DNA of 27,361 bases from JALOLV01 sp046295175 (GCA_046295175.1 JBKBNY010000022.1:1-27361); one strand, 5' to 3'. Positions 16,232 through 25,454 are shown, numbered from the stretch's first letter. Made by a program: numbers and translations. The notes: generated by a model from the sequence alone, not told the origin.

Positions 16232-18049
16232 TTACCCTTTTGGTGTCAATTTAACAATAATTTTTACTTCTCCCGATTGATTTGGTAATCTAACCATCAA
16301 TCTTGAATGGTTATCGTTGGTTTTTTCGGGGGCTTTTTGTATCGCAGACTCCACACTAAATTCGGCACCTTTGGGCGATATTATCTCGGCTTCAAGTGTT
16401 TTGCTTGTTACGGTAGCATTTCGCAAAATGGCTTTACCACCTTTAATAACCTCGATACTATTAGCTGTCATCATTCCCCAAGCTACTTCGGTCGTTTTGA
16501 TGAGTAGGTGGGTGTCTTCTATCAAGAAATTTTTGCGGTTATCTACCAAACTTACTTTTCGAGTACTTTTTGATACAAAATCGCGGTAGGCTTGGGTCAA
16601 ATCAACGGTTGCCGAAGGCGTGGCTACGTTCAAATCTTTGGCAGTAAACCTCGCTTTGGCGAGTTCGTATTGATTTTTATTACCCAAAAGTGGCACATTA
16701 TGGCTAAACGAATTGAGCCTATAATAAGACCAACGCTTGCCATTAACACCCATCGCCCAATAGCCATCGAGGTTATAATCGTCCGAACCTAAATCTTTTG
16801 CCCAACGAACGCCCCCGGCATCTAATTCAAAATTACCGAGGTCTAAATGCGAGTGCGGAGAACTATTTACTCCCGATTTTATACCTATCCACGAAGCATT
16901 TGGGTCGGTCCAGCTACTTCTCAGAAACACCAATTCGTTGATTTCACCATCCAAATAATAATCGAGCGGAGGGTTACTTGCTTCATTGGTCGGGGTTTTA
17001 TACCAAACCACATGGAATGGCTTTGCGAGCGTATTCGTGCTTTTGATAAGACTGTGCAAATAATTAGAAATCTGTGGATTATTGTAAACATTGCTTAAAA
17101 AAAACATGGCCGCCGATGTGGTTACTTTACTGTTTTCGCCCGAATCGGCAAAGTTGAGAATGTAATTTGTTGGACCAGCACAAATCATTGGTACAAGCCC
17201 AGACTTGGATAGTCCATCAGTTTTTTCGAGATTTTGCATATCTCCCAACGAGGTTTGTAGAGCCGACATTCCGTAAGCGAGGTATTCGGTGGCATAAGCC
17301 CAATAACCTGGACCTTCGTACCAAGCTCCGTCGGGTGCATAAAATTTGTTTGAGTAAGGAAGATTGGCAACGGCCTTCGGGATGTAGTCACGGGCGTAGG
17401 TGGGGTCGGTTTCGGCAATTGCCAAAGCTCCTACCAAAAGCCCTCCGTGGCAAACCTGATTCCAGTTGTTATCGCCTTTGTGCCACCAAGCTGTTTCGTA
17501 CGCTTTTCGGTATTCTTCGAGTCCTTTTTCTTTGATTTTGGTTCTGAAATACTCGCGGTCGGTTTTGCTCATATCGTTGTAGAGCCAGTCGTAGCCAATA
17601 GCTACGCCATTGAGCATCTCGGCAACATCTAAAAAGTGCGAAGGATTCCAGTCCGAAAACTCGCAAACTGCTTTCATGTTATTGAGGGCAGCATCTAAGT
17701 ACTTTTTATCGCCCGTAAAACGATATGCCAAACCCAAATGAGAAGTACGAGAGAGCAATTCACGGCTCACATTTAGCAATCGAGGCCCAATCAATTCTCG
17801 CTTTAGCATTGGTTTTGAAGTGATAGAATTGGCCGAAGCGATTACGGCATTGATGTATTTATCGAGAATTAAATCGTTTTTGCGGCTTTGTTTGAGTTCT
17901 TCGAGGCGGTCGTTTGTAAGAAACAATCGAGGATGCTCAACTTTTAGTGTTTTAAGGTTAGCCGGGAGTTCGGGCAATGGCGAATTGAATGCCTTCTGAC
18001 AAGACAAAATAATAGCTAATACGAAGGCAATTATGATAGCTTTTCGCAT
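16232..18049 (-). CDS. Heparinase II/III family lyase, lipoprotein
   Basis: ATG 18049 opens with MRKAIIIAFVLAIILSC, a lipoprotein signal with Cys at residue 17. An upstream TTG at 18085 lies inside a hairpin arm and is rejected. The 605-residue product has an alpha toroid with HPRLF near the N-terminus, NNWNQVCHGG (194-203) and YEGPGYWAYATEYLAYG. A beta domain follows with the Heparinase_II_III-like core PHSHLDLGNFELDAGG (His399, His401). It differs clearly from the 640-residue paralogue downstream, so the two probably act at different linkages or locations. It is the first enzyme gene after susD, 66 bp away, and is likely anchored in the outer membrane next to the SusCD complex. Confidence 0.88.
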   Translation of the reverse strand: MRKAIIIAFVLAIILSCQKAFNSPLPELPANLKTLKVEHPRLFLTNDRLEELKQSRKNDLILDKYINAVIASANSITSKPMLKRELIGPRLLNVSRELLSRTSHLGLAYRFTGDKKYLDAALNNMKAVCEFSDWNPSHFLDVAEMLNGVAIGYDWLYNDMSKTDREYFRTKIKEKGLEEYRKAYETAWWHKGDNNWNQVCHGGLLVGALAIAETDPTYARDYIPKAVANLPYSNKFYAPDGAWYEGPGYWAYATEYLAYGMSALQTSLGDMQNLEKTDGLSKSGLVPMICAGPTNYILNFADSGENSKVTTSAAMFFLSNVYNNPQISNYLHSLIKSTNTLAKPFHVVWYKTPTNEASNPPLDYYLDGEINELVFLRSSWTDPNASWIGIKSGVNSSPHSHLDLGNFELDAGGVRWAKDLGSDDYNLDGYWAMGVNGKRWSYYRLNSFSHNVPLLGNKNQYELAKARFTAKDLNVATPSATVDLTQAYRDFVSKSTRKVSLVDNRKNFLIEDTHLLIKTTEVAWGMMTANSIEVIKGGKAILRNATVTSKTLEAEIISPKGAEFSVESAIQKAPEKTNDNHSRLMVRLPNQSGEVKIIVKLTPKG

Positions 18050-18065
18050 GATTTTTGGAAAATTT

Positions 18066-18093
18066 GCCCTTTCTTGTGTTTTCAAGAAAGGGC
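18066..18093 (-). terminator. Perfect hairpin between susD and the first lyase gene (partial terminator or processing site)
   Basis: GCCCTTTCTTG (18066-18076) and CAAGAAAGGGC (18083-18093) form a perfect 11-bp stem with a 6-base loop, 22 bases after the SusD stop. Downstream on the minus strand it is followed by AAATTTTCC, a poor T-tract. It is more likely to attenuate or stabilise the susCD transcript than to stop transcription fully. Confidence 0.6.
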
Positions 18094-18115
18094 GATTAAA
18101 AGATATAAAAATTGA

Positions 18116-19753
18116 TTACCAGCCCGGATTTTGCTTGAGGCTTGGGTTCAACGAGATTTCATTGATTGGGAGTGGCCACAGATAATCTTTTGCTGGGTCG
18201 AATTTGCGGAAGTTAGCATCTTGAACCAAAATGAAATTATCTGGCGTAAGTTTAACAGTGGTAGCAGTACCAAACTCGGCTCTGAAGAAGAAATTGCCTA
18301 ATACTGGCTTTTTGAGTTCGATTTCGGCGGTTTTCCAACGGATTAAATCCCAATAACGGAAGCCCTCTACTGCTAATTCTACCCGACGTTCGCGACGGAT
18401 TTCATCGAGCATATTCAAACCATTGCTGGTTACGAATGCGTTTGTCAGTTTTGCGATTTTTCCTCTTGTTCTCAACGGATTAATGGATAACTCTAAATCA
18501 GCATCGCTAATTGCACCATCTAATTCGTATTTGGCTTCGGCATAATTCAATAATACCTCTGCATAACGAATGATGATACCGTCGATGTATGAGCGTTGGT
18601 TTGTCCAGTCGTCGATATTGAAATATTTTCTCGAACAAAAACCCGTAAACTGAAAAGCCAAAGGTGAGATGTTGAAAACTGGTTGTGAGCCAATGTAAGC
18701 ATCGCCAGTTTTCATGATGGTAGCTGTTAAACGCTCATCACGATTAGTAAATACATCTTTTGATGCCACAGGAGCTTTATATAATGGCGATTTGGTCGTG
18801 GGCAAACCATCGGTCATCAAATAAGAATCAACCAAACTTTTGGTAGGACTTGCAGAGCCATTTTCGAGGTTTCGGGCGGCATTGTGCGTAACTACGTTAT
18901 CGGCAATACTCACGCCGTATTGTCTTACCAAAATGTTTTCACGGTTTTGGCGACCTTCGCCAGCCATCTGAAACATATTGTAATAATTGCCAAAAAGGGC
19001 ATGCTCTCTACTATCAATCACCGATTTTGCCGCAGCCAAAGCAAGGTCGAGGTGCTTTTTAGGGTCGCCGTATTTATGATATTTTGAGCGAGTACCTTCA
19101 AATAACGCCACTCTCGATTTGAAAGCCCAAGCGGCAGTTTTTGAGATACGTCCGTACTCGGCAGTACCTAATTGGGTAGGGGTAGGTAGTTTACTTGCGG
19201 CAAAGTCCAAATCTTGATAAATTACTTCAAATACCTCCTCTCTTTTGCTGGCAGGGGCTGTTAGTTCGGGCGAATCTTCTTGTAATAATTTGGTAATCAA
19301 TGGGACATCTCCATAACGCTGAACCAACGAAAAATATGCCCACGCTCTAAAGAAACGGGCTTCGGCAATGTAGCGGTCAACAACTTGTGCCGATACGCCG
19401 TTTTGGGTGGCTCTCGGAGCTTTTTCGATGATGTTATTTGCTGCTCTGATGATACGATACGGAGTATTGTAGCTACCATCGGTTGCTGGAGCCAATCGTG
19501 AGCCATCGCTGATGGTGTTTGGGGCTCTTGCGTAGGTTTCATCCGACCAGTTGTCGTCGGTATAAGGCAAATTTGGCAAGAAAGTATAGAGGTAGTTGGC
19601 CGCAGCTTGGAGGTCGCCAGAGGTTTTCCAAAAAGCAGGGTCGCTGAGTTGCGTTTCGGGAATTCGGTCAACTTCGCAAGCCGACATACCAATCAGCACG
19701 GCAATGCCGATACCTTTTGCGAATGATTTAAGTATATATGTCAATGATTTCAT
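18116..19753 (-). CDS. SusD/RagB family outer-membrane nutrient-binding lipoprotein
   Basis: The product has 545 residues and a lipoprotein signal ending in LIGMSAC (Cys26). SusD-family features include DPAFWKTSGDLQAAANYLY, RIIRAANNIIEKA, AEARFFRAWAYFSLVQRYGDVPLI, RYAEVLLNYAEAKYEL, ELAVEGFRYWDLIRW and a C-terminal WPLPINEISLNPSLKQNPGW. It forms the lid of the SusC transporter on the outer face of the outer membrane and binds oligosaccharide. It starts 38 bp after susC. Confidence 0.97.
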   Translation of the reverse strand: MKSLTYILKSFAKGIGIAVLIGMSACEVDRIPETQLSDPAFWKTSGDLQAAANYLYTFLPNLPYTDDNWSDETYARAPNTISDGSRLAPATDGSYNTPYRIIRAANNIIEKAPRATQNGVSAQVVDRYIAEARFFRAWAYFSLVQRYGDVPLITKLLQEDSPELTAPASKREEVFEVIYQDLDFAASKLPTPTQLGTAEYGRISKTAAWAFKSRVALFEGTRSKYHKYGDPKKHLDLALAAAKSVIDSREHALFGNYYNMFQMAGEGRQNRENILVRQYGVSIADNVVTHNAARNLENGSASPTKSLVDSYLMTDGLPTTKSPLYKAPVASKDVFTNRDERLTATIMKTGDAYIGSQPVFNISPLAFQFTGFCSRKYFNIDDWTNQRSYIDGIIIRYAEVLLNYAEAKYELDGAISDADLELSINPLRTRGKIAKLTNAFVTSNGLNMLDEIRRERRVELAVEGFRYWDLIRWKTAEIELKKPVLGNFFFRAEFGTATTVKLTPDNFILVQDANFRKFDPAKDYLWPLPINEISLNPSLKQNPGW

Positions 19754-19791
19754 CGGAGATTCTTGTTAATGTTTAAATTCAATAGACTATT

Positions 19792-22700
19792 TTAGAACGA
19801 CAGGTTTAGGCCAACGGCAGCAGTACCAAAAAACGGATAATCGTTATCTACGTTGTCACGCTGTTCGGGGTCGAAATAGTTTTTGAAAATACCTAATCTC
19901 GAAAGTGTCAAGATGTCTTGTCCTGAGAAGAAAATTCTTGCTCTTGTCAACTTCACTTTTTTCAATACTTTCTCAGGAATACTGTATCCAAACTGAATAT
20001 TTTTAAGGCGAGCATATTGACCATTCATTAACCATTTATCAGATGGCAAATACCTAAATGCACCTTGCAGATACGGTCTTGGAAATGCTGCATTTGGGTT
20101 TTCGGGTGTCCAATAATCACGGTGGAATGTAAGAGGTTGTTTCCAAGACTGCGACAGTGGCTGCAATGTCTCGCCGTTTGGTAAGAAACTTCTTTTGCCT
20201 ACACCTTGAACAAATACCGTGAAATCAAAACCTTTATATTGCATACCTAAGTTCAATCCAAATATATATCTTGGTTGGTCGGTTCCGAGATAAATCAAAT
20301 CACCAGGGTCTTCGGGCGAGCCTTTACCAACGGTTAATCTACCATCGCCATTTTGGTCAACAAAACGAATATCGCCCGGGCCAGTGCGGCTGTCTTGAAA
20401 AGCGTGTGCTTTTACTTCGTCTTCGGTTTGGAAGTAACCGTCGGCAATGTATCCCCAGAATGTATTCAGCGGATAGCCCTCTAAAAGATTGACACGACCT
20501 GCCCCTAAAACTCTACGACCAGCATAACTGATGAGTTTATTTTGGTTATCTGATACATTGAATCCTACGTTGTAGCTAAATTCTTTGCCAATTTTATCGC
20601 GGTATTTGGCTTCAAGTTCCCATCCCCAAGATTTTAATTCACCATTGTTGATACGTGGCGTACCTACACCAAATGTTGCGGGTAGTTGCAATGGCGTGAG
20701 CATATTACGGTTAAATTTTACGTAATAATCGCCACTAACTTGAAGTTTGTTTTTGAAAAGTCCGAAGTCAATACCTGCGTTTGATGTTTCGATGGTCTCC
20801 CACGAAAGGGCAGAAGATGGTACAACATTCTCGAAGAAAAACGATGTACGAGCCTCTGGACCTCCTAAAACTAACCCCGAACCACGAGTCAATAAACTTA
20901 GGTAGTCGTAGAAGCCAATACCGAGGGCATTGCCCAAGCGTCCCCACGAACCACGTAGCTTGAATTCTGAAAAGAAAGGTAATGATTTAGCGAACCAATT
21001 TTCTCGGTGTAAGTTCCATCCAGCCGAGGCCGAAGGGAAAAATTTGGTGCGAAGCCCCGGTGCCAGACGTGAACTTTCATCGACCCTTACAGTGGCTTCA
21101 AATAGGTATTTATCGGCATAATTATAATTGAAACGGCTAAAATATGACTGAAAAGCATAGGTATTGATAGTCTCGCTATTAGATTTTGTAAGGTCATTGC
21201 CGAGGTTTAGCGTTGGCTGGTCGTTGCTCACGAGCGAGTTGGCCGTTGTCGAAACCGACTCAAAACGGCTATCTTCCCACTGGTAGCCACCCAAGATATG
21301 AAACTTGTGCTTGGCATACGTAAAATCGTAATCTGCCAAAAACTGCAAGTTGGTATTGTTGGTGATTTCGTTTGTAACCGTATAAGAGTTCGGGTTATTG
21401 AGATAGAAAATCGGCGTAAAACGTCCCCAAAGTTCTACCAATCTGGCAAAACGCTCTCTGTTTGCAAAACGAAGCTGTTTACCTACAACCGCTTTGAGTT
21501 TTAATCCTTTGATAAAGTTGCCGGCGGTTAGTGTAAATACTCCGTCAAAGAAATTACGGTCGATATTATTATAACCACCCTCCTTTAGCAAAGCATAAGT
21601 ATTGTTAGCCGAAGAACCAGCACCGCCATTCAGACGTCCTTCAGGAGTGAAAATCGGATAACGCATTCGGAGGCGATATACCTGATAAAGTAGGTTTTGG
21701 CCGTCAACCGCCGAAGAAGGAGCCTGCTGCTGCTGTAAAGTATAAGAAATGCGAGAGTCGAGCGATAAATGTTTGGTCAGTTGAGACCCCACGTTAAAGC
21801 GAACATTGTAGCGGTCGAGTCGGTCGGGTCCTACTTTAAACGCTCCTTGCTTGCCATAATAACCAAATGAAAGCAAATAATTGAGTTTTTCGGTACCACC
21901 TCTTGCCGAGAAATTATGGCTCTGCATAGGCGAATATTTTCTAACAACTTGACTAATTAGGTCTTCTTGGTTGTAGAAAATGTATCTTGTGGTATCGCTC
22001 GGATTGAGAACGTACGGAACCCCATCGCGGATTCGTTGCAATTCTTGTTCGTTGTATTCTGGACCAGAACCAGCATTTTTACGTGCTAAGTTGGCGTATT
22101 CGGCTTCTTCGAGCAAAGGCATACGCTCGGGAACATTCAAAGCCCAGTCGGTTGCGATTTGGGTCGAATAATCAAAGACTGTTTTGCCTGACTTACCTTT
22201 TTTAGTTGTTACCAATATAACCCCACCAGCAGCTTGAGCACCGTAGATAGCAGCCGCAGCGGCATCTTTCAAGACACTGATATTCTCAATGTCGTTTGGG
22301 TTGAGGGTTTGGAGCGTAAAACTTGGCACGGTTACGCCATCAACCAAAAGTAGTGGCTCAACATTGCCGTTGGCCGATGTAACCCCACGAATCTGGATAC
22401 CGATGCCTTCGCTTCCGGGCTGACCCGAACCACGTGTGATGATTAATCCTGAAGTAACTCCTTGTAGAGCATTGGCAACATTGCTTACAGGGCGGTTTTC
22501 GATAACTTTTGAGTCAATTGTAGATACAGCACCAGTCAGATTCTCTTTTTTCTGAGTACCATAACCCACGACCACAACTTCATCTAAAATTTTTTCGTCG
22601 GCCTGCAAAACCACCTTGATATTGGTCTGATTGCCCACTTTTATCTCTTGAGTTGTATAACCAATGAAAGTAAAAATCAAGACTGCGTTTTTATTCTCAA

Positions 22701-23247
22701 CATTGATTCTGAACTCACCTTTGGCATCACTCGTAGTACCTTTATTGGTGCCTTTAATCTGGATACTTACTCCTACAACCGCTTCGCCGGTGGCATCGGT
22801 TATTTTGCCCGTTACCACGTTTTCTTGTGCTTCGAGAATATCGATACTGGGAGTTTCGTCGAGTACGGTATTTGGAGTTTTATTTTCGGCTCTTTTCAAT
22901 ACGATTTGCCTTCCCGATACCCTGTATTCGATACTCAGGGGCGTCAGGAGGTTTTTGAGTACTTCATTTAGTGATGAATTACTAAGGCTTATGCTCACTT
23001 TTCGCTCCGATTGGATAAGATTCGGACTGTAAATGAATCTTATTTCGGCTGTTTTCTCAATTTGATTAAGAACACTCCTAACCGATTGTTCTTGGGCTCT
23101 AATACTGATTTTTTGGTTTAAAACCTCTTGCGAATACCCATCTCGGGCAAGAGATACCCCAAAGAAAATCATTGACAGAACCAATTGGGTAAATGTTATT
23201 CGCATGACATTAGTGATAATCCTACGAATCCGTAGATTTTTTTTCAT
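19792..23247 (-). CDS. SusC/RagA TonB-dependent outer-membrane transporter with N-terminal STN signalling domain
   Basis: The product has 1,151 residues. A signal peptide (about 1-40, ending YSQ) is followed by an STN domain (about 45-118) and a carboxypeptidase-regulatory-like beta domain (about 143-215; VVTGKITDATGEAVVGVSI). The SusC plug signature is DEVVVVGYGTQKKENLTGA (222-240), and the rest is a 22-strand-type barrel ending in NLSF. A Ca-binding-like DQNGDGRLT loop occurs late in the barrel. The STN domain marks it as a transducer that contacts the FecR anti-sigma factor encoded just upstream. It imports oligosaccharides with SusD, powered by TonB/ExbBD. Confidence 0.97.
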   Translation of the reverse strand: MKKNLRIRRIITNVMRITFTQLVLSMIFFGVSLARDGYSQEVLNQKISIRAQEQSVRSVLNQIEKTAEIRFIYSPNLIQSERKVSISLSNSSLNEVLKNLLTPLSIEYRVSGRQIVLKRAENKTPNTVLDETPSIDILEAQENVVTGKITDATGEAVVGVSIQIKGTNKGTTSDAKGEFRINVENKNAVLIFTFIGYTTQEIKVGNQTNIKVVLQADEKILDEVVVVGYGTQKKENLTGAVSTIDSKVIENRPVSNVANALQGVTSGLIITRGSGQPGSEGIGIQIRGVTSANGNVEPLLLVDGVTVPSFTLQTLNPNDIENISVLKDAAAAAIYGAQAAGGVILVTTKKGKSGKTVFDYSTQIATDWALNVPERMPLLEEAEYANLARKNAGSGPEYNEQELQRIRDGVPYVLNPSDTTRYIFYNQEDLISQVVRKYSPMQSHNFSARGGTEKLNYLLSFGYYGKQGAFKVGPDRLDRYNVRFNVGSQLTKHLSLDSRISYTLQQQQAPSSAVDGQNLLYQVYRLRMRYPIFTPEGRLNGGAGSSANNTYALLKEGGYNNIDRNFFDGVFTLTAGNFIKGLKLKAVVGKQLRFANRERFARLVELWGRFTPIFYLNNPNSYTVTNEITNNTNLQFLADYDFTYAKHKFHILGGYQWEDSRFESVSTTANSLVSNDQPTLNLGNDLTKSNSETINTYAFQSYFSRFNYNYADKYLFEATVRVDESSRLAPGLRTKFFPSASAGWNLHRENWFAKSLPFFSEFKLRGSWGRLGNALGIGFYDYLSLLTRGSGLVLGGPEARTSFFFENVVPSSALSWETIETSNAGIDFGLFKNKLQVSGDYYVKFNRNMLTPLQLPATFGVGTPRINNGELKSWGWELEAKYRDKIGKEFSYNVGFNVSDNQNKLISYAGRRVLGAGRVNLLEGYPLNTFWGYIADGYFQTEDEVKAHAFQDSRTGPGDIRFVDQNGDGRLTVGKGSPEDPGDLIYLGTDQPRYIFGLNLGMQYKGFDFTVFVQGVGKRSFLPNGETLQPLSQSWKQPLTFHRDYWTPENPNAAFPRPYLQGAFRYLPSDKWLMNGQYARLKNIQFGYSIPEKVLKKVKLTRARIFFSGQDILTLSRLGIFKNYFDPEQRDNVDNDYPFFGTAAVGLNLSF

Positions 23248-23296
23248 ACATTTGATGTGTTTTTTGTTAAGAATTGGGAAATTTTTGCAAAAACAA

Positions 23297-23371
23297 TCCG
23301 TCGAGAAACGCCAATTTCAGTAAGACGGACATTTTTAAGGTCTATCGGTGTCGCCAAACGCCATAGACCTT
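23297..23371 (-). promoter_or_regulatory. Two hairpins sharing a motif in the susC 5' leader
   Basis: Between fecR and susC, one inverted repeat is AAGGTCTAT (23337-23345) / ATAGACCTT (23363-23371). Another is TCCGTC (23297-23302) / GACGGA (23324-23329). Each contains the plus-strand motif GTCGnnAAACGCCA, at 23300-23313 and 23350-23363, exactly 50 bases apart. On the transcribed minus strand this reads TGGCGTTTnnCGAC. The placement in the leader of the first transport gene suggests a post-transcriptional control element or regulator site. No T-tract follows on the minus strand. Confidence 0.5.
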
Positions 23372-23486
23372 TTGTTTTGTTAAGAAGAATTCGGAGTCGA
23401 TAGTAGTTTTGTACATAGGTGAGTCATAGTTTTTTGTTTTGGTAATTTAATATACAAAGGTTAGTTGTACTCAAGTGATTGGTTAT

Positions 23487-24572
23487 CTACTTACAGCCAT
23501 TCGATTTAATCAAGATTCCACCGTCGGTTTCTTCGTAGTCGATTTCGAGAGCAAAACAAATGAGCTTGATTTTTTCGTAGAGTGGTTCATCGGCCAAATG
23601 AGCCGTTAGCCTACAATTCGATAGCTTATCTTTATCGTAAATAATCTTTACGTTGTAAGCTTTCTTTAACTCTTCTAATACTTCTACAACGGGTGCGTCT
23701 TCAAATTCAAAACTCAGTTTTTGTATCGGAATATTCAGTTGTTCTTCTTTTACCATTGCTGGTTTTTCGATTTTTGGATTTGTGCGGTCAAGGCTAATTT
23801 GTTGGTTGGGAGTCAGTATTAATCCATCAAGTTTGGTATCGGATAATTTACTTTTTTTATCAATATCATTTTGCATAAAAACAGCGACTTTCCCTGTTTT
23901 TACAATCACTTCGGTTTTATAGGAAGACGGATTGGCCCTAATCGTAAAACTTGTACCTAAAACTTTGGTAATCAGTTCGTTAGCGTAAACGAAGAACGGA
24001 CTATTTGGATTTTTTTGTACCTCAAAAAATGCCTCACCCGATAGGATAATCTCACGGTTATTTTTACCATATTGCGTAGGAGAGTAGCCCAGTTTGCCAT
24101 TTGGCTGCAAGATTACCGAACTGCCGTCGGGCAATACAACAAGCATTGGTGTATTTGTGGTGTTCTCTTTTTCATAGATTTCGCCAGTCAAATCTTTGGT
24201 GTTTTGCACCAAACTTTCGTACGAAATCTCATTGGGTTTATTGTAGTAACTTAAACCCAACCAGCCGATTGCCATAAAAATCATTGCCGCCGCCAACCAA
24301 CGAAAATACTTTATTAAGCCAAAAGACTTAGTTTCTTCTTCGAGTGTAGGTTTTTCGATTTGCTTTTGATTGATTAATTCATTGACTTTAGTAAGGCCAC
24401 GTTCGGTTTCGACCAAATACTGCGGATGCTGCGACTCCCATTCATTGAGGTATTGATAGAATAATTCTTCGTTTTGGGGTGTTTTTAGCCATTCTTCTAT
24501 CATTTTTCGTTGAATAGAAGAGTGTTTTCCGTCAAAATAATCAAACAGTATTTTTTTTGAAATAATATTCAT
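23487..24572 (-). CDS. FecR-family anti-sigma factor
   Basis: ATG 24572 gives 361 residues; a GTG at 24617 is possible but gives an unlikely N-terminus. A cytoplasmic N-terminal region (about 1-85) contains YFDGKHSSIQRKMIEEWLKTP, the sigma-binding type segment. A single membrane helix follows at about 89-109 (RWLAAAMIFMAIGWLGLSYY). The periplasmic FecR domain has LPDGSSVILQPNGKLGY and ISLSGEAFFEVQKN-type residues. The C-terminal domain (about 285-361; LSFEFEDAPVVEVLEELKKAYNV) is DUF4974/STN-like and would meet the SusC STN domain. It lies 57 bp downstream of the ECF sigma gene and should hold that sigma factor inactive until substrate is sensed. Confidence 0.95.
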   Translation of the reverse strand: MNIISKKILFDYFDGKHSSIQRKMIEEWLKTPQNEELFYQYLNEWESQHPQYLVETERGLTKVNELINQKQIEKPTLEEETKSFGLIKYFRWLAAAMIFMAIGWLGLSYYNKPNEISYESLVQNTKDLTGEIYEKENTTNTPMLVVLPDGSSVILQPNGKLGYSPTQYGKNNREIILSGEAFFEVQKNPNSPFFVYANELITKVLGTSFTIRANPSSYKTEVIVKTGKVAVFMQNDIDKKSKLSDTKLDGLILTPNQQISLDRTNPKIEKPAMVKEEQLNIPIQKLSFEFEDAPVVEVLEELKKAYNVKIIYDKDKLSNCRLTAHLADEPLYEKIKLICFALEIDYEETDGGILIKSNGCK

Positions 24573-24629
24573 CTTAGTGTTTTTTTGAGCGAAAAGGCAC
24601 CTTTTAGGCCCATCCACTTTAATTGTGAA

Positions 24630-25304
24630 TTAGTTTGTGAATGTTAAAATAATTACTCCGATACTAATCCAATCGGATTTAAGTTCTTCACGAATTTTTG
24701 ATAAAGCCCTGCTAATCAGCCTTTCGACTGCACTGACCGTGATTTGTAATTCGGTGGCAACCTCGCTGTATTTTTTGCCTTCGAGGCGGTGCATTTGAAA
24801 GGCTTTTTTTGACTGATTAGGCAGATTTTGAATTACTAAGTCCAGTTTTCGACTTAGTTCATGATAGTGTAGGATTTCGTCGGGTTTCAAAACTACCTCA
24901 TTTTCAAGAAAATTGGATTCAGTTTCGATTGATTCGAGGTCTGATGTGCGATTAAGTTCGGCTTTTATGTAGTTATAAGCACGATACCTGACCGATTTGT
25001 AGAGATAAGCACGGTATGAGGTATTAATATTTTTGTAAGCTTCATTTTGCCAAAAATTAGTAAAAATTTCGGCTACAATATCTTCGGCGATTTCTTTTGA
25101 ATAAACAAAACGAATAGCGTTGTTGCACAGATTGGCGTAGTATTTTCTAAAAAGCATATCAAAACCTTTTTGGGGCGATTGCTCAAAAAGATTCTGGATA
25201 AAATACTCATCCGAAATCACTTTTGCTTCTTCGGTAGCATCGTGATGAATGAATACTTCGGGTTGTTCGGTGTTTTCAGTTTTGATGTACTTCTGAAATG
25301 GCAT
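24630..25304 (-). CDS. ECF-type RNA polymerase sigma factor (FecI-like, Bacteroidota type)
   Basis: ATG 25304 (MPFQKYIK) gives 224 residues; a TTG at 25340 would add 12 residues and is less likely. Sigma region 2 (about 45-113) has FDMLFRKYYANLCNNAIRFV, EIAEDIVAEIFTNFW and YLYKSVRYRAYNYIK. Region 4 (about 150-207) has LPNQSKKAFQMHRLEGKKY and a helix-turn-helix with ATELQITVSAVERLISRAL. Together with FecR and the STN-bearing SusC it completes a cell-surface signalling system for this PUL. The C-terminus ends in an odd hydrophobic tail (WISIGVIILTFTN), beyond the usual region 4. Confidence 0.95.
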   Translation of the reverse strand: MPFQKYIKTENTEQPEVFIHHDATEEAKVISDEYFIQNLFEQSPQKGFDMLFRKYYANLCNNAIRFVYSKEIAEDIVAEIFTNFWQNEAYKNINTSYRAYLYKSVRYRAYNYIKAELNRTSDLESIETESNFLENEVVLKPDEILHYHELSRKLDLVIQNLPNQSKKAFQMHRLEGKKYSEVATELQITVSAVERLISRALSKIREELKSDWISIGVIILTFTN

Positions 25305-25454
25305 TAGGAGGTTGATTTTAATAGTATAAATTAAAGACAAAATTGTACTATTTTACCCCACATGCTTTCTGATTTTTTTTCTAAAAAAATCCCTCAACGA
25401 TTTTACGGATGGATTTTTACCACAATGGTATATTTGAAATTATATTTTCAAAAA

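Noticed and set aside
18050..18085. TTG start extending the heparinase lipoprotein upstream
   Set aside because: It falls in the arm of the 18066-18093 hairpin and puts 12 polar residues before the lipoprotein signal.
23337..23376. Inverted repeat upstream of susC taken as a rho-independent terminator
   Set aside because: The T-run is on the plus strand, where no gene precedes it; the minus-strand transcript has no T-tract after the stem.
24573..24617. GTG start extending the FecR protein upstream
   Set aside because: The added residues (MDGPKRCLFAQKNTK) do not resemble a FecR N-terminus; ATG 24572 starts at the conserved region.
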